Positions 9,186 to 17,574 of a stretch of 64,000 nt of DNA are shown here, one piece after another. Source of the stretch: Actinomadura sp. K4S16 (GTDB taxonomy: Bacteria > Actinomycetota > Actinomycetes > Streptosporangiales > Streptosporangiaceae); NCBI RefSeq assembly GCF_008327685.1, contig NZ_BDDE01000010.1:1240001-1304000 (forward strand). The letters are read 5' to 3'. Position 1 is the first letter of the stretch. Each line of letters begins with the position of its first letter. The position numbers and the translations under genes were made by a program. The notes beneath the pieces are model-generated. The model was given only the letters and a program-made list of their open reading frames with translations, was not told where the DNA came from and searched no databases.

Positions 9186-9290
9186 GTTGCACAATCCAAC
9201 TACCGACCGCTTGTGAACCTCTACCCAAATGACACGAACGCGGTTCACAGCGACTACTTCACGTGCAAACGTGCTCGCAGGTTGTGCAAC
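9186..9290. promoter_or_regulatory. Nested inverted repeats upstream of the surface-protein gene
   Basis: GTTGCACAA (9186-9194) is the exact reverse complement of TTGTGCAAC (9282-9290). Nested between them, TGTGAACC (9212-9219) is the reverse complement of GGTTCACA (9242-9249). The segment is clearly less GC-rich than its surroundings and lies in the divergent gap between rsmD and the gene at 9311. It could be a pair of operator sites or a long stem in the leader RNA. Confidence 0.55.
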
Positions 9291-9310
9291 CCAGTGACCC
9301 AGGAGCACCA

Positions 9311-10198
9311 GTGCATCACGGTAGGAGACTGGCGGTGACGGCCGGTGCGACGGTGCTCGGCATCGCCGCGATGAGCGGCGTCTCGCACGCCGAGACCTCC
9401 CAGCCCCTCGCCCGGCTCGCGCCCCACCCGCAGACCGCCGGGCCGAAGACTCCGAAGAGCCCGACGACCCTCAAGAAGGCCCGTAAGGCGCCGAGGGCCG
9501 GCAAGGCCGAGCCCGCCGTCCAGCTCCGGCTCGGCGCCACGCTGAAGTACGACGAGCGCACCAGGACCGCCAGCGCGGGCCTCGACGTCGGCGCGGGCGT
9601 CGGCACCCCCAAGGCCGGCGCGGGCGTCCGGCTCCGGACCGGCGCCTCCGCGTCGCTGGACGACGCCACGGTCAAGGCGGCCACCCGGCTCGACGCTCGC
9701 GCCGCGTCGCCCGCGGGCGGCACCGCCCTCTCGCTCAAGACGGGAGCCGCGGTCTCGGGAGGCAACCGGCTCCTCAGCGCCCGCACCGAACTGGGCGCGT
9801 CGGTGACCCCCGCGGGAGGAACGCCCGTCTCGGCCAACGTGTCCGCGGGCGTCTGCGTGGGCGGAGGCTGCGAGGCTCCCACACCGCCCACGCCGCCGAC
9901 TCCCCCGACGCCTCCGACCCCGCCGACTCCCCCGCCCCCGCCGCCCGGCGAGCCGACGCCTCCGAGCCCCTCCCCAGAGGCTCCGTCGCTGCCTTCCTCG
10001 CCGCTGCTGCCGCAGATCCCGTCCGCTCCGGGAATGGGCCCCGGCAACCCGACGGCCGCCGCCGGGTTCACGCCGCCCAAGGGGCTTCCCTTCACCGGCA
10101 CCGAGGCGCTGCCGCTCGTGGCGCTCGGCCTGACCGCCATCGCCGCGGGAAGCGCCGCCGTCGCGGCGACCCGCAGACGCCACGCCCGCGAGTCCTGA
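9311..10198 (+). CDS. Secreted cell-wall-anchored protein with LPFTG motif
   Basis: This is a predicted surface protein of unknown function. A signal peptide covers about residues 1-27 (RRLAVTAGATVLGIAAMSG, with cleavage near SHA-ET). A domain of about 130 residues rich in Ala, Gly and Thr with short repeated beta-like segments comes next. A proline-rich stalk of TPP repeats follows. The C-terminus carries LPFTG (residues 259-263), a hydrophobic helix and RRRHARES, the layout of a sortase substrate. No sortase gene is in the window. The start is GTG 9311, with AGGAG seven bases upstream. Length is 295 residues. Confidence 0.85.
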   Translation: MHHGRRLAVTAGATVLGIAAMSGVSHAETSQPLARLAPHPQTAGPKTPKSPTTLKKARKAPRAGKAEPAVQLRLGATLKYDERTRTASAGLDVGAGVGTPKAGAGVRLRTGASASLDDATVKAATRLDARAASPAGGTALSLKTGAAVSGGNRLLSARTELGASVTPAGGTPVSANVSAGVCVGGGCEAPTPPTPPTPPTPPTPPTPPPPPPGEPTPPSPSPEAPSLPSSPLLPQIPSAPGMGPGNPTAAAGFTPPKGLPFTGTEALPLVALGLTAIAAGSAAVAATRRRHARES

Positions 10199-10210
10199 GC
10201 CGCTCACCGA

Positions 10211-10241
10211 AGGGGCGCCTCCATCCGGAGGCGCCCCTTTC
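10211..10241. terminator. Bidirectional terminator
   Basis: A 12-bp stem, AGGGGCGCCTCC with GGAGGCGCCCCT around the loop ATCC, is followed by TTT on the plus strand and has AA-poor flanks on the other. It sits between the convergent surface-protein gene and the kinase gene and could end both transcripts. Confidence 0.8.
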
Positions 10242-10261
10242 GCCGTTCAGAGGCCCGCCGT

Positions 10262-11992
10262 TCAGAGTCCTTCGGACCGCCCGACCTTCCAGCCGCTCCC
10301 AGCCCGCTCCAGCAGGAGTCGGCGAACGGCGACCGCATCACCGTCGGTGCACCCGCCCTTGCACTCGCCGACCAGAACCAGCGCCGTCATCTCGTTCCGT
10401 GTCCCGCCCCCGCGCAGGCCGACCTCCAGCGGCGTCCCACGCGCGACCGACGGGTCGCGGGAGACGGCGTCGAACGCGGCCCGCGCCTCCTTGCCGGGCC
10501 AGGACGCGCCCGACGTGTCGGCGCGCGGAGAGCCCGCCTTCAGCGAGTACAGGCTGTCGAGCAGCCACCCGCTCCCCTGCCTCACCATGGTCGCGCGCAT
10601 CGGGTCCTGGAGCCGGGACGGATCGGCGTTCTCGGCGCGGACCGTCCGCTTGACGTACGACAGCACGGTGACCTTCCCGGACGCGGCGGACACGACGGCG
10701 GCGTCGACGACGTCCGCCGTCACCGAGCCCTTCTTGGCCGTGAGCTCGTCGCGGTATTTGCGCGTCGCGAGCTGCCGGTCGTAGTCGGCGCCGTACCGGG
10801 GCGTGGAGACCCGGTGCGCCGCGGCCACGTTCTGTTCGAACCGGGCGTGGTCGAAGCCGAGCACCGCCTCGATCGCCTGGGCGGCCGGCCCCACGGCCTC
10901 GGCCGCCGCGGGAGGCGGGGCCGCCGAGCCGGTGCCCGCCTCCGCGTGGTCGGTGTCGGAGCCGTCCGCCAGCAGCACCCACGCCGTCCCGCCCGCGGCG
11001 AGCGCGATCAGCGGCGCCGCGACGGCCGCGGCGATCCCGAGCCCGCGGCGCCGCCGGGGGCGGACCGGCTCGGGCGGGCGCGTCCCGCCCGAACCGGTGC
11101 CGATCGGCCGCTCGGGGCCCGCCACGGTCACCGGCACGCGCGCGTCCCCGGCGAAATGGGCGCCGGTGCTGAGCGCCCCCTCGTCCTGCGGAACGGACTG
11201 CCCGCCGAGCAGGTCCAGGAGCACCTGCTCCGCCTCGGGACGCCTCGCCGGGTCCTTGGCCAGGCACGCCGCGACGACGCCGCGCAGCGACTCCGGCAGC
11301 GGCGACAGGTCGGGCTCGTAGTTCAGGATCCGGTGGAACACCGCGGAGATCGTGTCGTTGCCGAACGGGTGCCGCCCCGTCGCCGCGAACAGCATCGTCG
11401 CCGCCCAGGTGAACATGTCCACGCCGGTGCCGAGCTCGGTGTCGGTGACCTGCTCGGGCGCCATGTAGGACGGCGTCCCGACGACGCCGCTCCCCTTAGC
11501 CGACGCCGCGCCGACGACCCGCGCGATGCCGAAGTCGATGACGCGCGGCCCGTCCGGCCCCATCAGCACGTTGGACGGCTTGAAGTCGCGGTGCAGGATC
11601 CCCGCGCGGTGGATCGCCGCGAGCGCCGTCACGGTGCCGATCGCCAGCCGGTCGAGGTCGGTACCGGTGCGCGGCCCCCGCTCGTTCACGAGCCCGCTGA
11701 GCGACGGCCCCGGCACGTACTCGCTGACCACGTAAGGCAGGTCGCCGGAGATGTCGGCGTCCAGCACCTGCGCCGTGCAGAACCCCGCGACCCGCCCGAT
11801 CATCCGCATCTCGCGCTCGAACCGCGCCCGCCACTCGGGACTGCGGCTGAGCTGGTCGCGCAGCAGCTTCACCGCCGCCTGCCCGCCGTCCTCGCGCCGC
11901 CCGAGATAGACGACGCTCTGCCCGCCCTCCCCCAACCGCCCAACAAGCTCATAACGCCCAAGCCAAGCAGGATCCCCAGGCAGCAGTTCCAT
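10262..11992 (-). CDS. Membrane Ser/Thr protein kinase (PknB-like)
   Basis: This is a eukaryotic-type protein kinase. The glycine loop GEGGQSVVYLG (about residues 21-31), catalytic Lys42, HRDFKPSN (134-141) and DFG (153-155) show an active kinase domain of about 270 residues. A Pro/Arg-rich linker, one transmembrane helix (about 318-341) and an outer domain of about 230 residues of unknown fold follow. No PASTA repeats are seen. I chose ATG 11992 (MELLPGDP) because GGAGGAG stands upstream and kinase similarity begins there. That ribosome site lies inside repeat copy D. Length is 576 residues. Confidence 0.9.
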   Translation of the reverse strand: MELLPGDPAWLGRYELVGRLGEGGQSVVYLGRREDGGQAAVKLLRDQLSRSPEWRARFEREMRMIGRVAGFCTAQVLDADISGDLPYVVSEYVPGPSLSGLVNERGPRTGTDLDRLAIGTVTALAAIHRAGILHRDFKPSNVLMGPDGPRVIDFGIARVVGAASAKGSGVVGTPSYMAPEQVTDTELGTGVDMFTWAATMLFAATGRHPFGNDTISAVFHRILNYEPDLSPLPESLRGVVAACLAKDPARRPEAEQVLLDLLGGQSVPQDEGALSTGAHFAGDARVPVTVAGPERPIGTGSGGTRPPEPVRPRRRRGLGIAAAVAAPLIALAAGGTAWVLLADGSDTDHAEAGTGSAAPPPAAAEAVGPAAQAIEAVLGFDHARFEQNVAAAHRVSTPRYGADYDRQLATRKYRDELTAKKGSVTADVVDAAVVSAASGKVTVLSYVKRTVRAENADPSRLQDPMRATMVRQGSGWLLDSLYSLKAGSPRADTSGASWPGKEARAAFDAVSRDPSVARGTPLEVGLRGGGTRNEMTALVLVGECKGGCTDGDAVAVRRLLLERAGSGWKVGRSEGL

Positions 11993-12200
11993 TGCCTTTC
12001 TCTCCTCCTTCGGGCCTGGCGGCCCTGCTGTGCCTATCGCAGTGCCCTCCTCCTTCGGGCCTGAGGGGCCCTCCATCGTCGGACACTGCGGCGATCGCTG
12101 GCATCGCTCCGTCTCGCCTGACGGCTCGCTGCGCGATCAGGTTCTCGCTTCGCTCGAACCCGCCTTCGGACGCGATCGCGACCATTCAGGTCGTTGGAGG
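11993..12200 (-). repeat. Structured dispersed repeat, copy D, forming the kinase leader
   Basis: Reading on the minus strand, this copy carries GGGTTC...GAACCT for the first stem (a G-T wobble replaces A-T), and GCAGTGT...GCACTGC for the outer stem (arms at plus 12083-12089 and 12039-12045). The inner stem is GGGCC-CCTCA-GGCCC. After the full element a partial duplicate of the inner hairpin plus GAAGGAGGAG follows, and this purine stretch is the ribosome binding site of the kinase gene at 11992. Confidence 0.85.
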
Positions 12201-12387
12201 TTGGACCAGGGGCTGAGGCCTGCACGGAGAGGATTCGGATGAACACGGATGTCTAAGCATGGTAGGCGGGCAGCGAGCCTCGCGCCACGACCTCACCGGC
12301 GGCCCGGAGGACCGGCGGTGTGAGCTCACCCCCAAGCACCACCGCGGCAGGAACCGTCTACTGCGACGACCTCAGCCACCACAGCAC

Positions 12388-12549
12388 CACGCGACAACCT
12401 GGGGCCCGCGATCGCGTCCGAAGGCAGATTCGAGCGAAGCAAGAATCTGATCGCGCAGCGAGCCGCAAGGCGAGCCGGAGCGATGCCAGCGATCGCCCGC
12501 TTTTTCCGACGATGGAGGGCCGCCAAGGCCCGAAGGAGGAGAAAAAAGC
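12388..12549 (+). repeat. Structured dispersed repeat, copy E
   Basis: The first stem is AGATTC (12426-12431) with GAATCT (12443-12448), a G-C to A-T exchange in both arms relative to copies B-D. The outer stem is GCTTTTT (12499-12505) with AAAAAGC (12543-12549). The inner hairpin is GGGCC-GCCAA-GGCCC. The copy ends five bases before the TGA of recG, tail-to-tail with it, just as copy C ends beside its neighbour. The remaining spacer 12201-12387 shows nothing I recognise; the kinase promoter may lie there. Confidence 0.85.
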
Positions 12550-12554
12550 AATAA

Positions 12555-15500
12555 TCACCCCTTCTCCAGGAAGTCTGCGCGCTCCTCGTCGAGCAGGGAC
12601 GCGAGGACGGTGGCCAGGCCGGAGTGGCTCGACAGGTCCGGATCGGCCTCGACGAGCGCGGTCGCCTCCTCGCGGGCGTCGCGGATCACGTCCTCGTCCC
12701 GCTGGAGCGTGAGCAGCCGCAGGCTGGACGCGCGCCCCGCCTGCGCGGCGCCGAGCACGTCGCCCTCGCGGCGCTGCTCCAGGTCGAGCCGGGACAGCTT
12801 GAACCCGTCGGTGGTGGAGGCGACGGCGTCCAGCCGTTCGCGAGCCTTGCCGCCCGGCGCGGCGTCGGTGACGAGCAGGCAGAGGCCGTGCAGCGAGCCG
12901 CGGCCGACGCGCCCGCGCAGCTGGTGGAGCTGGGAGACGCCGAACCGGTCCGCGTCCATGATCACCATGACGGTGGCGTTGGGCACGTCCACGCCGACCT
13001 CGATGACCGTGGTGGCGAGCAGGACGTCCAGCTCCCGCGCGGTGAAGCGGCGCATGACCGCGTCCTTCTCGTCCGGGTGCAGCTTGCCGTGCAGGACGCC
13101 GATGCGCAGCCCGGAGAGCAGCTCCTCCAGCTTCGGCAGCACCTCCATGATCCCGAGCGGGGACCGGCGGTCGCCCTCCTCGGCGACGACGGCGTCGCCC
13201 TCGTCGCCCTCCTGCTCGCCGATCCGCGGGCAGACGATGTAGACCTGCCTGCCGTTCGCCGCCTCCTCCTTGATCCGCTCCCAGGTGCGGGCGAGGAACG
13301 CCGGCTTCTCGGGCGGGACGACGTGCGTCTGGATCTGCGACCGCCCCGCCGGGAGCTGCCCGAGCACCGAGGTCTCCAGGTCGCCGAAGACGGTCATCGC
13401 CACCGTGCGCGGGATCGGCGTCGCCGTCATGACCAGGACGTGCGGGCGGCCGCCGTCGACCTTCTCGCGCAGGGCGTCGCGCTGCTCGACGCCGAACCTG
13501 TGCTGCTCGTCGACCACGACGAGCCCGAGGTCGGCGAACTGGACGGTCTCCTGCAGCAGCGCATGGGTGCCGACGACGATCCCCGCCGCGCCGGACGCCG
13601 CGTCCAGCAGCGCCTCCTTGCGGGCCTTCGCCCCCTGCGATCCGGTCAGCAGCGCGACCCGGGTGGCGTGCTCGGCCCCGCCGATCTGCCCCGCCTGCGC
13701 CAGATCGCCGAGCATCCCGGTGATCGACCGGTAGTGCTGCTGAGCCAGCACCTCGGTCGGCGCGAGCAGCGCCGCCTGCCCTCCCCCGTCCACCACCTGC
13801 AACATCGCCCGCAACGCGACAACCGTGTTATGGGTGGGGGTCCAGCCGTCGGAGACGTAGAGGCGCCCGGGGTGGGCGACGGAGATGCACTGGACCTCCT
13901 TGCGGCCCACGTACTCGATGGCGCGGATACCTTTGCGCCGACGTTCGTACTTCGTGCGGGGCCGGAGCCTTTCGGCCTTGCGGGACAGCCTGAAAGGCGG
14001 GTAGTCGTTCGGCAACGCGACGCTGGTCATCCAGTACCGCTTGCCCGCCTTACGGACCTCCCGGCACCGTGCGTAGCCGCCCAGTGAGCGCGTCAGCCAT
14101 GCGGTCGCTTCGGCCAAGTGCTTCGACGCGGAGACCAGGCTGACGTCCCTGCCCTCGGCCCGCAGCGTCCCATCGGTGTCGAGCAGGCCTTGCAGCAGGG
14201 CGTGGCGCTGCTTGATCGGAGCGTTCAGATACGCGGCCGGGACGAACTTGTCCCAAGCCCCCCTCCCATAGACGCCGAGGTCGCGGAGCGCAGCGATCAA
14301 CGGGTTCCCGGCCCCGCGACGCTCGCCGAGGATCGACCAGTCGAGCGGGCGGTCCGGCTTGCGGCGCAGCCTGCACCCGTCCGGGACGAGCAAGGCGACC
14401 GCGTCGATGACCTCTTGGTCGCGGGTCGAGATCTCCACCCGCCCGTACTTCATGAATCCGTCGCCGAGCAGGAGCCCCAAGAGGTACGCGTCGACCGGAC
14501 GGTCCGCGGGCGTGTCCAACTCGGGCGCTTCGACCAGGGGGACGTACCACTTGCTGCCCCCGGACCTGCGCAGGAGGTCCTCCCGCAGTTCCTTCGTCGT
14601 CAGCACCTTGAGCGGGCTTCCCCGGTGCCATCCTGTATCCGTCTTCACGGCCCAGAGGTGCTCGTCGTCGCATTCCACCGACGTGCCATCGGACATGACC
14701 AGCCGGTAGACGTCACGCTCTCCCTGCGGGAACACCCCGGTCACCACGGTGACCTCGCCGCCGGGCGTGATCACCTCGTCTCCCGGCGCCAGGTCCCCCA
14801 TCCGCCGGAAGCCGCTCGGCGTCAGCACCTCGGAGTCCAGCGGCTGGGCCTTGCCCGCTCCAACGTCGCCTTGGAGGAGGCGGTGCATGGGGTGGCTCTT
14901 CGCCAGGTCGGCGGCTATCTCGTCGCCTACCTGGCGTTGGCCCTTGGTGAGTTCGAAGGGCAGGCGCGCGTCGAACTCCGCCTGGATGCCGCCGAAGGAC
15001 GGAGGGCGGGGCTTGGCGGGGAGGGCCGCGGCGGCGACGCGGCGCTGGGCGAGGGCGATCTGGACGACGAAGGCCTCGTCCCACTTGAGGCGCGCCTTGG
15101 CGCGGCCCAGCTCGTCCCAGGTGCGGGGGCGGTGGATGCCCTCGTACGCCTCGCGCAGGCCGATCAGGTGGCGGCGGCGCAGGAGCGCCTCGGGCACGGG
15201 GTCGTCGGGGAGGTCGAGCTGGGCCAGGACGGTCTCGACGGAGGTGCTGATCGCCTCGATGGGCAGCGACTTGGTGGACGGGTAGATCGGGATGATCTCG
15301 TCCGCCCACTCCTGCGCGGCCTCCTCGGCGCCCTTCTCGTGGACGACCTTGTACTGCGGATGGGTCAGCTGCCGGACGGTCTTGCCGCTGCGGGGCACGT
15401 AGGTGCTGATCTTCCCGGCGAACAGGCCGCGGGTGCCCGGCGACAGCTCCTTCTCGGGCCGGTAGGAGCCCTTGCGGCCGAAGAAGCTGAGCTTGAGCAG

Positions 15501-15767
15501 GCCGGTGCCGTCGGTGACGGTGATCTCCAGGACGTAGCCGGGGCTGCGGGTGAGGGTGCGGCCCTGCACCTTCACGACCTCCGCCATGACCGTGACGTGC
15601 TCGCCGTCCTGCAGGCCGCTGAGCTGCGTCAGCTCGCCGCGGTGGGCGTAGCGGCGCGGGTAGTGGTGCAGGAGGTCGCCGACAGTGTGCAGGTCGAGGC
15701 CCTTCTTCAGCGCGTTGGCCGTCTTGTCGCCGAGGACCTTGCGCAACGGCTCGTCGAGGTTAGCCAC
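12555..15767 (-). CDS. recG: ATP-dependent DNA helicase RecG, interrupted by an intein
   Basis: RecG rescues stalled replication forks by branch migration. The 1,070-codon frame starts at GTG 15767 (VANLDEPLRKVLGDK). It contains the N-terminal wedge/OB domain (about 40-150), the P-loop GDVGAGK (300-306), an intein (307-647), and then TVVALRAM and the rest of the superfamily 2 helicase motifs: DEQHRFGV, MTATPIPRT, and the C-terminal LRGRVGRG. Without the intein the protein is 729 residues, the usual size. Because the intein splits the P-loop between Lys and Thr, unspliced protein should lack ATPase activity. The gene follows the DAK-domain gene by 32 bp. Confidence 0.95.
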   Translation of the reverse strand: MANLDEPLRKVLGDKTANALKKGLDLHTVGDLLHHYPRRYAHRGELTQLSGLQDGEHVTVMAEVVKVQGRTLTRSPGYVLEITVTDGTGLLKLSFFGRKGSYRPEKELSPGTRGLFAGKISTYVPRSGKTVRQLTHPQYKVVHEKGAEEAAQEWADEIIPIYPSTKSLPIEAISTSVETVLAQLDLPDDPVPEALLRRRHLIGLREAYEGIHRPRTWDELGRAKARLKWDEAFVVQIALAQRRVAAAALPAKPRPPSFGGIQAEFDARLPFELTKGQRQVGDEIAADLAKSHPMHRLLQGDVGAGKAQPLDSEVLTPSGFRRMGDLAPGDEVITPGGEVTVVTGVFPQGERDVYRLVMSDGTSVECDDEHLWAVKTDTGWHRGSPLKVLTTKELREDLLRRSGGSKWYVPLVEAPELDTPADRPVDAYLLGLLLGDGFMKYGRVEISTRDQEVIDAVALLVPDGCRLRRKPDRPLDWSILGERRGAGNPLIAALRDLGVYGRGAWDKFVPAAYLNAPIKQRHALLQGLLDTDGTLRAEGRDVSLVSASKHLAEATAWLTRSLGGYARCREVRKAGKRYWMTSVALPNDYPPFRLSRKAERLRPRTKYERRRKGIRAIEYVGRKEVQCISVAHPGRLYVSDGWTPTHNTVVALRAMLQVVDGGGQAALLAPTEVLAQQHYRSITGMLGDLAQAGQIGGAEHATRVALLTGSQGAKARKEALLDAASGAAGIVVGTHALLQETVQFADLGLVVVDEQHRFGVEQRDALREKVDGGRPHVLVMTATPIPRTVAMTVFGDLETSVLGQLPAGRSQIQTHVVPPEKPAFLARTWERIKEEAANGRQVYIVCPRIGEQEGDEGDAVVAEEGDRRSPLGIMEVLPKLEELLSGLRIGVLHGKLHPDEKDAVMRRFTARELDVLLATTVIEVGVDVPNATVMVIMDADRFGVSQLHQLRGRVGRGSLHGLCLLVTDAAPGGKARERLDAVASTTDGFKLSRLDLEQRREGDVLGAAQAGRASSLRLLTLQRDEDVIRDAREEATALVEADPDLSSHSGLATVLASLLDEERADFLEKG
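13827..14849 (-). mobile_element. Class 3-like intein with LAGLIDADG endonuclease inside RecG
   Basis: This is a self-splicing protein insert of 341 residues (RecG residues 307-647). It starts with Ala (AQPLDSEVLTPSGF), not Cys or Ser. It ends THN, and the next residue is Thr. Splicing block B has His370 and Trp372 (DDEHLWAVK). Block F has Cys627 (EVQCISV). Thr645 precedes the terminal His-Asn. Trp, Cys and Thr at these places are the signature of class 3 inteins. Two LAGLIDADG motifs (LLGLLLGDG, Asp436; LLQGLLDTDG, Asp532) indicate a homing endonuclease that may still be active. Confidence 0.9.
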
Positions 15768-15799
15768 GGGTCTTTTCTAGCCGATGGGGGCGACGGGAT

Positions 15800-17389
15800 T
15801 CACTCGACGCCGATGAGCAGGGGGTAGCGTTCCTGGTCGCCGGCGTACACGCCGACCTCCACGTCGGGGTGCCGCACGCGCAGCAGGTCCTCCAGTTCCG
15901 CGGCGAGGCCGGGCGGGGCGTGCCGGCCGGCGATCAGCGTCACCAGTTCGCCGCCGCCCGACAGCATCCGGTCGAGGACGTCGCGGGCCACCGCGGCGAG
16001 CTCCGCGCCGATCATCGCGACGTCGCCCTCGATCAGGCCGAGGACGTCGCCCGGCTGGCAGAGGCCCGCGCTCGTCACCGCCTCCTGCGCGGCGACCTCC
16101 AGATGGCCGAAGCGGGTCGCGCCGGCGGCGCGGGTCATCTCGATCACGTCCTCGTCGAAGCGGCGCAGCGGGTCGTGCACGGCGAGCGCCGCCATCCCCT
16201 GGACGGACGCCTTGGTCGGGACCACCGCGATGCGCGCCCCGCCGTCCCGCGCGCGCTCCGCGGCGGCCTCGGCGAGGGCGAGGACCTCGGGTTCGTTCGG
16301 CAGGACGGCCACCTCGTCGCCGGCGGCGAGGACGGCCTCGGCCAGCACCGCGAGCGGCGGGACGGCGCCGGGCTCGCGCCGCACGACCCGCGCCCCGCAC
16401 TCCTCGAACAGCGCGGCCAGCCCGTCGGCGGCGGTGACGGCGATCACCGCGCGGCCGGTGTGCGGCGCGTGCGGGCCCTCGGCGGCGTGCAGGTAGGTGA
16501 CGCGGATCCGGTGCGGGCGTCCCGCGGCCATGCCCGCCTCGATGGCGGCTCCGGCGTCGTCCACGTGGACGTGGACGTTCCACAGCCCGTCGCCGCCGAC
16601 CACGACGAGGGAGTCGCCGAGGCCGTCGAGGCGTTCGCGCAGGGTGTGGACGGCGCCGTCGGGCGCGTCCAGCAGGTACATCACCTCGTAGCCGGAGCCC
16701 TGAGGCGCCGGGGGCTCTCCGGCGGGCGGGGGCGTCCCGGCGGTGCGGGCCGGGATCTCGTACCGCTCGGGGTACTCGTCGGTGACCACGGCGACGAGGG
16801 CGTCGAGCACCACGCACAGCCCGGCCGCGCCGGCGTCCACGACGCCGCTGCGGGCCAGCACGTCCAGTTGGCCGGTGGTGCGGCCCAGCGCCTGCCGGGC
16901 GCCCGTGGCCGCGGCCCTCGCGGTCTCGGGGAGCCCGGCGCCGGAAACCGTCGCGGAGGCCGCGGCGGCCTCGGCGAGGACGCTGAGGATCGTGCCCTCG
17001 ACGGGATGCTCGACGGCCCCCCGGGCCAGGACGGACGCGTGGTCGAGGGCGGCGGCGAAGGACGCGCCGTCCGGCGCCTCCAGCGGGCCGAGGACGTCGG
17101 CGAGCCCCCGGAACACCTGGCTCAGGATCACGCCGGAGTTGCCGCGCGCGCCGAGCAGCGCCCCCTGCGCCAGGGTCCGCCACGGGTCCGCGCCGGCCGG
17201 CGGCTCGTCGAGGGCGTCGGCCGCCGCGATGACGGTCAGGTGCAGGTTGGTGCCGGTGTCCCCGTCCGGGACGGGGAAGACGTTGAGCGCGTCGATCTCG
17301 GCTCTCGTCCGCCCGAGCGCCTCCGCCGCGAGCCTGCACCACCGCCGCACCGCCGCGCCGTCGAGGACCGCCGCATCGTCCAGGGCCAC
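15800..17389 (-). CDS. DAK (DhaL) phosphatase-domain protein, FakA-like
   Basis: The N-terminal 200 residues are a DhaL/DAK2 nucleotide-binding domain. VFPVPDGDTGTNLHLT carries the Asp residues that bind Mg-ATP, and GARGNSGVILSQ is the next conserved block. The rest resembles the FakA middle and C-terminal domains. FakA phosphorylates fatty acids held by FakB (DegV) proteins in Firmicutes; in actinobacteria the role is not established. It lies between recG and rpmB, its normal place. The start is GTG 17389 with GGGAG upstream. Length is 529 residues. Confidence 0.87.
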   Translation of the reverse strand: MALDDAAVLDGAAVRRWCRLAAEALGRTRAEIDALNVFPVPDGDTGTNLHLTVIAAADALDEPPAGADPWRTLAQGALLGARGNSGVILSQVFRGLADVLGPLEAPDGASFAAALDHASVLARGAVEHPVEGTILSVLAEAAAASATVSGAGLPETARAAATGARQALGRTTGQLDVLARSGVVDAGAAGLCVVLDALVAVVTDEYPERYEIPARTAGTPPPAGEPPAPQGSGYEVMYLLDAPDGAVHTLRERLDGLGDSLVVVGGDGLWNVHVHVDDAGAAIEAGMAAGRPHRIRVTYLHAAEGPHAPHTGRAVIAVTAADGLAALFEECGARVVRREPGAVPPLAVLAEAVLAAGDEVAVLPNEPEVLALAEAAAERARDGGARIAVVPTKASVQGMAALAVHDPLRRFDEDVIEMTRAAGATRFGHLEVAAQEAVTSAGLCQPGDVLGLIEGDVAMIGAELAAVARDVLDRMLSGGGELVTLIAGRHAPPGLAAELEDLLRVRHPDVEVGVYAGDQERYPLLIGVE

Positions 17390-17574
17390 CGTGCTCCCTT
17401 CCGCGCCGCCGTGTCCCGGCGCCGCCGATTCGCTAACCCGACTGGCAGTCGGCTAGTCTGGTCCACGCGCCACTTCCGTGGCGCTCATCAGTGAGCGCCC
17501 ATGATGCCCGGCCCGCCCGCGGCGGCACCGGGGTGGCGCTCCGATCAGAGCATCGACACCACTTGGAGTTTCCC

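Noticed and set aside
9880..9960. Repeat array of PTPP-coding DNA as a separate element
   Set aside because: It is the low-complexity proline stalk of the surface protein; codons drift as in normal coding sequence.
13827..14849. Standard class 1 intein
   Set aside because: Position 1 is Ala, not Cys or Ser, and the Trp-Cys-Thr triplet points to class 3.
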